A DNA stretch of 9,065 bases from the NCBI GenBank assembly GCA_937895465.1, contig CALAYY010000009.1:1-9065 (forward strand), written 5' to 3'. The stretch's first letter is position 1; the number at the start of each line of letters is the position of its first letter. This stretch comes from an uncultured Clostridia bacterium (GTDB lineage: Bacteria; Bacillota; Clostridia; Christensenellales; DUVY01). The translations under genes were made by a program, and so were the position numbers. The notes beneath the pieces were generated by a model. The model saw nothing but the letters and a program-made list of their open reading frames with translations, ran no database searches and was not told the origin of the DNA. Positions 1-5,994 of the stretch are shown piece after piece.

Positions 1-1
1 G

Positions 2-256
2 CCCGTAATTGCTACAATAGCTATTTTTTCTTTTCAGGGTATATGGAATGATTATCTAGGTCCATTGATTTATATTAAAAACGAAGACTTATATACTGTA
101 GCGCAAGCTTTGACATTATATCAGATGCCTCATGAAACACTTTGGGGCGAGATGATGGCAGCATCTATAATTACTATTTTACCGATTATTATAGTTTTTG
201 CGTTTTTTCAAAAATATTTTATATCAGGCATCACATTAGGAGGTGTAAAAGGATGA
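2..256 (+). CDS. Carbohydrate ABC transporter permease, MalG-type, C-terminal fragment
   Basis: This is the last 84 codons of an inner-membrane permease; the gene enters from the left edge. The visible protein begins in a hydrophobic segment followed by WNDYLGPLIYI, the typical post-EAA-loop region of MalG/LacG-like sugar permeases (binding-protein-dependent transport family, BPD_transp_1). It ends with a last transmembrane helix (about residues 54-71) and the tail QKYFISGITLGGVKG, which is close to the near-invariant C-terminus of this subfamily. It should form the transmembrane pore together with a MalF-like partner that is presumably encoded just upstream. The stop codon TGA (254-256) overlaps the ATG of the binding-protein gene (ATGA), so translation of the two is probably coupled. 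No ATPase gene is visible; many Firmicutes sugar importers of this class use a shared MsiK/MsmK-type ATPase encoded elsewhere. The family call is firm; the substrate cannot be read from this fragment. Confidence 0.93.
   Translation, partial: PVIATIAIFSFQGIWNDYLGPLIYIKNEDLYTVAQALTLYQMPHETLWGEMMAASIITILPIIIVFAFFQKYFISGITLGGVKG
238..245 (+). promoter_or_regulatory. Ribosome binding site of the solute-binding protein gene
   Basis: AGGAGGTG lies 7 bases before the ATG at 253 and inside the end of the permease gene. It decides the start. The reading frame is open back to an ATG at 142, but that ATG would add 37 residues with no counterpart in the family and would bury the lipoprotein signal peptide. 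Confidence 0.85.
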
Positions 257-1527
257 GGAAATTACGTAAAGTGTTTGCTTTGCTGTTATGTACTCTTATA
301 TTTACCAGTATTTTATCGGCATTTACGGGCTGCAGCGATGGGCGAACTCAAATCAAAATCGCATATTGGATTAATAACGCTAATGAGCGTACTAACAATC
401 AATATATTTTCACGGCGTTTGAAAAGGCATTTCCGCAATATCGCGTAACTCCTGTTGCTGTAAGTTACGATGCATATGGGGATGAAATTCCGCGTTTGTA
501 TGCAGGTAATACATTGCCGGATTTATTATGGATAAGGGAAGAATATCTCCCGATTTTTGCTAATAAAGGCATAATTGATCCGATTGATTCTTATCTAGAA
601 AACGATGCAGAGTTTGATAGAACACGTTATTTTGAAAATGCACTTGAGTTTTCTACTTATAAAGAAAAAATCTATGGCTTACCTCGAGATATAGGCTGTC
701 AAGTAATGGCTTTTAATCTTGATATTATGGGCGACACACCGCTGCCAAATAGTGATTGGACATGGGATGACATGGTAACACTTGCAGAGTCCAAAACAGT
801 AAAAAGCGGTGATACAATTACACAATATGGCTTTGGATGGACGGATTGGCTGGCACTTGTTCATAGCAATGGAGGCCGTTTATTTTCTAATGACGGACAA
901 ACTGCATTACTCAATGATGAAAAAGTAGTTAAGGCATTACAGTTTTATTCTGATCTTCCCAATGTTCTAAAAATTTATCCGACTGCAGAAGCTTCGATGG
1001 GTATTGGCAATCCTTTTACAGGTAAGAAAGCTGCATTTGCAGTAGTTGGACCTTGGGATTTTGCTAAGCTCAAAAAGGCAAAGATTAATTTTGATATTCG
1101 TCCTTTCCCCAAAGGTCCGGATGGCGAAGGCCGTTTGCGTCTTTCAGGTTTGACTATCGGTATCAATTCCAAAAGCACTAAAAAAGAAGCCGCATATCAA
1201 TTATTGAAATATCTTTCTTATAGCGATGAGGCACAGACTTTACAGGCGCAATACAGCATTGCAATGCCATCAATCAAGTCAATTGCACAGAGTGATATAT
1301 ACAGTAAAAGCCAGTTTGCACCGCCTTCAATGGATATATATTTTGATGCGCTTGCATCTACAGATATCATTTCACATTTTGAAGGTGAAATTCCTGCACT
1401 TGGAGTATTGGATGACTATATTTATCAGATTTTCCATAAAATTGATGGTCAGATAAAGAAAGTAGAAGATATAAAGAATGAAATGAATGCCAGTGTACAG
1501 GAGGTACTTGATGAATATAAGAAGTAA
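253..1527 (+). CDS. Extracellular solute-binding lipoprotein of a sugar ABC transporter
   Basis: A 424-residue protein of the family-1 extracellular solute-binding group (SBP_bac_1, MalE/MsmE-like). It has a type II signal peptide: a basic start (MRKLRK), a hydrophobic core, and a lipobox FTGC with lipidated Cys27. It should be anchored on the outer face of the membrane and deliver an oligosaccharide to the adjacent permease. Family landmarks are LPDLLWIREEYLPIFANKG (residues 88-106), SDWTWDDM (167-174), GKKAAFAVVGPW (257-268) and GLTIGINSKSTKKEAAYQLLKYLS (299-322). Length is normal. The start is fixed by the ribosome binding site at 238-245 and by the ATGA overlap with the permease stop. Its 3' end overlaps the next gene by 17 bases. 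The ligand is not readable from sequence; the neighbouring hydrolases and phosphorylase suggest a mannose-containing or related oligosaccharide (inference). Confidence 0.94.
   Translation: MRKLRKVFALLLCTLIFTSILSAFTGCSDGRTQIKIAYWINNANERTNNQYIFTAFEKAFPQYRVTPVAVSYDAYGDEIPRLYAGNTLPDLLWIREEYLPIFANKGIIDPIDSYLENDAEFDRTRYFENALEFSTYKEKIYGLPRDIGCQVMAFNLDIMGDTPLPNSDWTWDDMVTLAESKTVKSGDTITQYGFGWTDWLALVHSNGGRLFSNDGQTALLNDEKVVKALQFYSDLPNVLKIYPTAEASMGIGNPFTGKKAAFAVVGPWDFAKLKKAKINFDIRPFPKGPDGEGRLRLSGLTIGINSKSTKKEAAYQLLKYLSYSDEAQTLQAQYSIAMPSIKSIAQSDIYSKSQFAPPSMDIYFDALASTDIISHFEGEIPALGVLDDYIYQIFHKIDGQIKKVEDIKNEMNASVQEVLDEYKK
1499..1505 (+). promoter_or_regulatory. Ribosome binding site of the GH71/GH99-like lipoprotein gene
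   Basis: AGGAGGT lies within the final codons of the binding-protein gene. The core AGGAGG (1499-1504) is 6 bases before the ATG at 1511. It selects that start over an in-frame ATG at 1487, which would lie upstream of this site and prepend eight residues to the signal peptide. Confidence 0.85.
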
Positions 1528-3892
1528 AAGCAAATGGTTATGCGCTTTTCTTGCATTGTTTTTAGGTTTACAGACATTTGCTTTGATAGGCTGCACACCA
1601 AAGCCAAAACCTAATCCAAATAATAATGAGGGTTATAAGGATTATCCGTTGCTCAATTCGAGTTTTGATGCTGATCTCAGTCCTGAAACGGATTTTGAAT
1701 GGGACCGCTATTTATACGATACCGTACTTGAAAAGAGTACTGATATCGCCAGCAACGGCACCGCAAGCCTAAAAGTAAGCGCGCCTATTAGTGGATACTT
1801 TTCGATGTGGCAGGTACTTCCTATTCCAGAGGCTGATTACAGTGAAAAGTTTGACAAGCAATTTGCTGCAATGGGAAACCTTATTGCAGATAATAACACA
1901 ACCATACGTTTTCCTGCTAAGGGCGATGAAATATCTTTCAGTTTAGATATGTATATGCCGTCAGCAAACGAGTTTTTTGATTTTTCATTAATTAAAATTG
2001 GAATAAAATCTGAAAATGCACGCAAAGTTCCTACTATCTTTATGGAAAGCGGAGAAATAACCCTCAAACCAGACCAATGGGTTACCGTAACAGCAAAAGC
2101 CAAAGTGAACGAAGGGCGTATTCCTGAAGAAGCAGTAATAATAGTTCCTTATATTAATATGGACTTGCCTGAGGATGGTGTTGTGTTTATAGATAATGTC
2201 AAAATTGGAAGTGCTTCTCCTGCAGGAGTATATGTGCCTCCCAACAATGAGGATAATGTACAGGGTTATGATGCATTTGATGATCGCGGCGTTTTCGTTG
2301 AGCTTAATAACGGAGATTTTGAATCAACTAATATGACCTTCCGCTATTCCTCAACAGGAATAAATGCTGGTAACTCATCAGTTGATGCTTATTTTGGAAA
2401 AAAATCGCTCAAAATCAATGAAAACAGCGAGGCTTACGGCATATTTGCGTTAGCAGACAGCAAAGTATCGCCCAAAACGGTCTCTGCAGGCGTATGGGTT
2501 AAGTTAGATGAGAGCAGCGTCGGTGAAGGCGCATCTGTCATTCTTGAAGCAAAAATTAATAATGAATTTGTAGTAATGGCTGAGGCAAAAACCACCATAA
2601 AAAAGCGTTGGGTTTATTTGAAAACACCGTTGCCTAATTCAATGTATAAAGATGCTACAATGAGCGATTTGCGCATTAAGCTAAAAAACAACAGCGATAA
2701 GCCATGTCTATTTGATTTTGTTGAAGTTGGAGACTGGCAGCGCATTAACGGCAATAAGCACCTCAATGCTATTATGTGCTATCAGCCATGGTTTTCCACT
2801 CCTGAAAGTACACAGCCTGAGGCGCAAAGCACTTGGGGTAACTGGGCTTTTGATTCAAGTTCTTCAGGCGGACGTAATTACAATCCATCCACGATAATAA
2901 ACAAAACAACACCGTACGGCACACAACAGCGTGATATTGCATCTGTGCAGTATCCTATAATTGGTGCATACGACTGTCTGGACACAGAAGTCATCAATTA
3001 TCAGGTTGAATTAATTGCGGCTATGAACTGCGATATGATTCAGGCTAACTATTACGGAAGTATGCCAAGTGCTCGCTATCAGAAACAGGTTTGTGATAAC
3101 CTTATGAATGCCTGCCGTGAAAACGGTCTCAAATTCAGCATTCTATATGAACCCAAAATACATCTTAATGGTTGGGTTCCGCATTCCAGCCGTGCATTGT
3201 CGATAGAAGCAATATCTCAGGATATCATAGACTTTTTGAAAAAATATGAAAATGATAAAGCAATGGTTCGTTATAATGATCTGCCTATGGTTGAGATATT
3301 TGGTATCAATTTGTTGACTGGTGAAGAATGGGCTACAGTAAAGAGTAAATGTGAGACTGCAATGGGTCAGCGTATTTATCTGATGGGTGACGGCATCGGT
3401 CATATTGATCATACCAATACAGATTCACTCTTTCAATGGTCATTACTTCCTTCAGATGCGATTAATACTGACCATGCAAAAGCTTTGGAGTATTGTAAAG
3501 GACTTAATTCACGGGTAATTGACTGGACGCTTGCAAACGAATTTACTAAGATGCCTGTTGCTATGATATATCCCGGTTTTGATGATACACCTGTTCGTAA
3601 TTGGAACGGCGGAAATATTAGAAAGATCGGCAATACGGGACCTGACTTTTTTGATGCTAGTTGGAAAGCTTATGAAGCATACAAGGATCAGCTTGACTGG
3701 CTTGAAATTGCCACATGGAATGATTGGACAGAAGGAACGATTATTGAGCCAACACGCGAGCTTGGACATGAACTTGCCTTAATCACGGCATCTCGTCTTG
3801 CTTCCTACAAAGGGCAAAAAGCACCTAGCAAAGCAGAGTTGGAAGCCATTACACAAGCATATCTAAATACTCGTACTATCAACTATATTTAA
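1511..3892 (+). CDS. Surface lipoprotein: two jelly-roll modules plus GH71/GH99-like glycoside hydrolase domain
   Basis: A 793-residue exported lipoprotein. The signal peptide ends in lipobox LIGC (Cys28), followed by a Pro/Asn-rich linker (residues 29-40). Residues about 45-235 and 261-408 look like two carbohydrate-binding jelly-roll modules (CBM4/9-like), with the recurring signatures VVFIDNVKIG (224-233), SAGVWVKLD (325-333) and KRWVYLKT (365-372). The C-terminal domain (about 418-768) resembles the GH71/GH99-like (beta/alpha)8 hydrolases. It has YQPWFSTP near its start (424-431), a WxxW pair (442-445), a shared RDIA...YP...YD block (474-488), PGFDD (688-692), and the hallmark ATWNDWTEGTIIEP (734-747). 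By analogy D738 and E741 are the candidate catalytic pair; GH99 enzymes have Glu at the first position, and GH71 enzymes as recalled have Asp. Likely role: binding and cleaving a polysaccharide at the cell surface for the adjacent ABC importer. The family is reasonably sure, the substrate (alpha-mannan, alpha-glucan or other) is not. Confidence 0.8.
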   Translation: MNIRSKSKWLCAFLALFLGLQTFALIGCTPKPKPNPNNNEGYKDYPLLNSSFDADLSPETDFEWDRYLYDTVLEKSTDIASNGTASLKVSAPISGYFSMWQVLPIPEADYSEKFDKQFAAMGNLIADNNTTIRFPAKGDEISFSLDMYMPSANEFFDFSLIKIGIKSENARKVPTIFMESGEITLKPDQWVTVTAKAKVNEGRIPEEAVIIVPYINMDLPEDGVVFIDNVKIGSASPAGVYVPPNNEDNVQGYDAFDDRGVFVELNNGDFESTNMTFRYSSTGINAGNSSVDAYFGKKSLKINENSEAYGIFALADSKVSPKTVSAGVWVKLDESSVGEGASVILEAKINNEFVVMAEAKTTIKKRWVYLKTPLPNSMYKDATMSDLRIKLKNNSDKPCLFDFVEVGDWQRINGNKHLNAIMCYQPWFSTPESTQPEAQSTWGNWAFDSSSSGGRNYNPSTIINKTTPYGTQQRDIASVQYPIIGAYDCLDTEVINYQVELIAAMNCDMIQANYYGSMPSARYQKQVCDNLMNACRENGLKFSILYEPKIHLNGWVPHSSRALSIEAISQDIIDFLKKYENDKAMVRYNDLPMVEIFGINLLTGEEWATVKSKCETAMGQRIYLMGDGIGHIDHTNTDSLFQWSLLPSDAINTDHAKALEYCKGLNSRVIDWTLANEFTKMPVAMIYPGFDDTPVRNWNGGNIRKIGNTGPDFFDASWKAYEAYKDQLDWLEIATWNDWTEGTIIEPTRELGHELALITASRLASYKGQKAPSKAELEAITQAYLNTRTINYI

Positions 3893-3907
3893 ATACAGAG
3901 GACACCT

Positions 3908-4918
3908 ATGAAACTGCTAATTGAAAGAAACAAAAACAATCCCATTGTTACCGGTGGAAAGGAAAAATATCGCAAAGTCGGCACATTTAACCCTGGAGTG
4001 ATATACGATAACGGTAAGTTTTTTATGATTGACCGCGGAATACAGAGTATTCGTCCGTTAATCTGCACATTCAGTCTATTAGAAAGCGAAGACGGCGTAC
4101 ATTTTAGCCTGACAGATGGAAATCCCATATTTTCAGCACAAAAGGATTTGGGATGTGAATTGGGTACCGTTGAAGATCCACGCATTGTCAAAATTGAAAA
4201 TACATTTTATATGACGTTTGCACATAGACCGTATACTTATGACTGTCATCCCAACGGTTTAGGTGTGCCTGAATACCGTCCTCTTAAGGGAGAGCTTGAC
4301 AAAGGCATTAACCACACATTGAGCGGCTTTGCTGTATCAGACGACCTTAGGCATTTTGAAATTGTATCCATGCTTAATGCCCAAGGCGATATAGACGAAA
4401 GAGATGTCATACTGTTTCCTGAGAGGATAAACGGCAAATTTGCGGTATTACGCCGTCCACGCGACCAACATGGAGAAGAATATGGAACAAGCGGACCAAG
4501 TATATGGATTTCGTATTCTGACGATCTAAAGTCATTTACTGATCCTGAATTGGTTGCAGGACCGCTTAACGATTGGGAAGGAGAAAAGATAGGTTCAGGT
4601 GCACCGCCGCTCAAAACAAAAGAAGGCTGGCTGTTATTGTATCACGGCGTGGATAAAGACAGTGTTTATAAAGTCGGAGCAATGTTGTTAGATCTTAATG
4701 ATCCTCGCAAGGTGTTGTACCGCACCAAAAACCCTATTATGGTGCCTGAATATTATTATGAAAAATTTGGATTAATAATTCCTAACGTGATTTTTCCTAC
4801 TGCATGTCTTGAAAAAGATGGCTTGCTTTATATCTATTATGGATGCTGCGATACTTCAATATCTCTTGCAACAGTCAAATTGGACAACATATTAAAATAT
4901 TTAAAACTTGGAGATTGA
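3908..4918 (+). CDS. GH130-family glycoside phosphorylase (probable beta-mannoside phosphorylase)
   Basis: A 336-residue five-bladed beta-propeller enzyme of family GH130, with no signal peptide, so cytoplasmic. Motifs in order are FNPGVI (27-32); VEDPR (88-92), whose Asp90 matches the family's general acid; RDVILFPERINGKFAVLRRP (165-184); KIGSGAPP (227-234); WLLLYHGVD (241-249); and PNVIFPTA (292-299) with YYGCCDT (310-316). The Arg182/Arg183, Lys227 and His246 positions resemble the phosphate-binding residues of GH130 phosphorylases, which the hydrolytic members lack, so phosphorolysis giving mannose 1-phosphate is the better guess. An unusually long loop (about 108-137) separates strands in the second blade. 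Known substrates in the family include beta-1,4-mannosyl-glucose, mannosyl-GlcNAc and beta-1,2-mannan; which applies here is not decidable. AGAGGA (3897-3902) is the ribosome binding site. The gene begins 15 bases after the surface hydrolase and probably processes imported products. Confidence 0.88.
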   Translation: MKLLIERNKNNPIVTGGKEKYRKVGTFNPGVIYDNGKFFMIDRGIQSIRPLICTFSLLESEDGVHFSLTDGNPIFSAQKDLGCELGTVEDPRIVKIENTFYMTFAHRPYTYDCHPNGLGVPEYRPLKGELDKGINHTLSGFAVSDDLRHFEIVSMLNAQGDIDERDVILFPERINGKFAVLRRPRDQHGEEYGTSGPSIWISYSDDLKSFTDPELVAGPLNDWEGEKIGSGAPPLKTKEGWLLLYHGVDKDSVYKVGAMLLDLNDPRKVLYRTKNPIMVPEYYYEKFGLIIPNVIFPTACLEKDGLLYIYYGCCDTSISLATVKLDNILKYLKLGD

Positions 4919-4921
4919 TGT

Positions 4922-5977
4922 ATGAGAAAAGTGTTTGCTCATTTATGCACTTGGTTTTCTACAAAAGATTATAGCGGTGTTTGGGAGATGTGGAACAGCG
5001 ATTATGACAATAGTCCGCACAATCCCGAAACAATACAATTTGACGGTCGGCGTGATATAGCTGCAAATGCATATCCTTTATCAGGCTTGTATGACAGTGC
5101 AGATTATCATGCAATCCGTATGCAATTTTCGCTTATGCGTGAATGCGGTATTGACGGTGTCATTGTAGATTATGACGGATATCGTCTCAATCGCAATCGA
5201 TATGAAAAATTTCTCAAAATATTGCCTCTCTTGAAAGAATACGGATTAAAACTAGTTGTATGTTTGGAGGAATGGTGCGGTTATTATCCCACAGGGACAT
5301 TTAAAAACCGTGAGGATGAAATTACTGCGTTTTGTAATGAGTTCCAACATTTGGCAGAGTTGTGTTTTAACGATAATTATTATACAGAAGAAGATCGACC
5401 AGTCGTCTTTATTTTCCGCAAATGCCCAGATCAATGGTATTCTGCAGACGAATGGGAGATTGTTAAAAACCGCCTTAGTTCTTATCGTTCTAAGTTCTAT
5501 TTTAATGATTGTTATGATAATACGATGGTTACGGTTGCTGACGGTTATTACTTTTGGGTGGGCGGCTTTGACAGTAGCAACAACTCCAACACCTTGGATT
5601 ATTGCAAAAAGGAGCTGCAGACCTATAATAAGCGATTAAAAGAAATCAACGCAAAAGCTTATGTACCAAGCGTTGTTCCAGGTTTTGACGATTCCAAAGT
5701 TTGGGGATGGGGAGACGGCGCACGTATTGCACCCCGCTATGAAGGCAAGCGTTATGAATTGATGTGGAACCAAGCAATCGAAAGCGGCGAAAAGTTGATA
5801 CAAATTGTAACTTGGAACGATTGGAATGAGGGCAGCTATGTCGAACCGTGTACAGCTTACGGATATGAATATCTCAATATGACAAAGCAATTTATTTGTA
5901 TGCTGAAAAACACAAAATATTCGGATTCAGAACTGGTTTTTCGTAAAATTATAGAATCATTTAAAAATAAAAAATAA
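4922..5977 (+). CDS. Cytoplasmic GH71/GH99-like glycoside hydrolase
   Basis: A 351-residue single-domain protein of the GH71/GH99-like group, lacking any signal peptide or membrane segment and therefore predicted cytoplasmic. It is a clear paralogue of the catalytic domain of the surface lipoprotein two genes upstream. Shared blocks are WFST (11-14), a WxxW pair (21-24), RDIA...YP..G.YD (44-58), YGLK...E (107-116), PGFDD (253-257) and TWNDWNEGSYVEPC (297-310). The candidate catalytic acids are D300 and E303. It lacks the N-terminal binding modules of its partner. Likely role: cleaving oligosaccharides brought in by the ABC importer, before or after the GH130 phosphorylase. The ribosome binding site GGAG (4910-4913) lies inside the end of the phosphorylase gene, and only three bases separate the two genes. 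An ATG at 4918 is in another frame and is not the start. The WbsX-type glycosyltransferase-like family has a similar terminal W-N-[DE]-W-x-E-G motif and is the main alternative; the locus context favours a hydrolase. Confidence 0.78.
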   Translation: MRKVFAHLCTWFSTKDYSGVWEMWNSDYDNSPHNPETIQFDGRRDIAANAYPLSGLYDSADYHAIRMQFSLMRECGIDGVIVDYDGYRLNRNRYEKFLKILPLLKEYGLKLVVCLEEWCGYYPTGTFKNREDEITAFCNEFQHLAELCFNDNYYTEEDRPVVFIFRKCPDQWYSADEWEIVKNRLSSYRSKFYFNDCYDNTMVTVADGYYFWVGGFDSSNNSNTLDYCKKELQTYNKRLKEINAKAYVPSVVPGFDDSKVWGWGDGARIAPRYEGKRYELMWNQAIESGEKLIQIVTWNDWNEGSYVEPCTAYGYEYLNMTKQFICMLKNTKYSDSELVFRKIIESFKNKK

Positions 5978-5983
5978 TTAAAA

Positions 5984-5989
5984 AGGGAG
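5984..5989 (+). promoter_or_regulatory. Ribosome binding site of the multidomain lipoprotein gene
   Basis: AGGGAG in the 17-base gap, 5 bases before ATG 5995. It favours 5995 over the in-frame ATG at 6001, which would be 11 bases away. The ATG at 5991 is in another frame. The choice changes the signal peptide by only two residues. Confidence 0.7.
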
Positions 5990-5994
5990 AATGT

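Noticed and set aside
142..252. Longer N-terminus for the solute-binding protein starting at ATG 142
   Set aside because: It would overlap the permease coding region by over 110 bases, has no ribosome binding site and would bury the lipoprotein signal peptide; ATG 253 has an excellent site.
4246..4614. A 122-codon minus-strand reading frame within the GH130 gene
   Set aside because: Antisense shadow of a conserved enzyme gene; Ser/Pro-rich composition and no motif.
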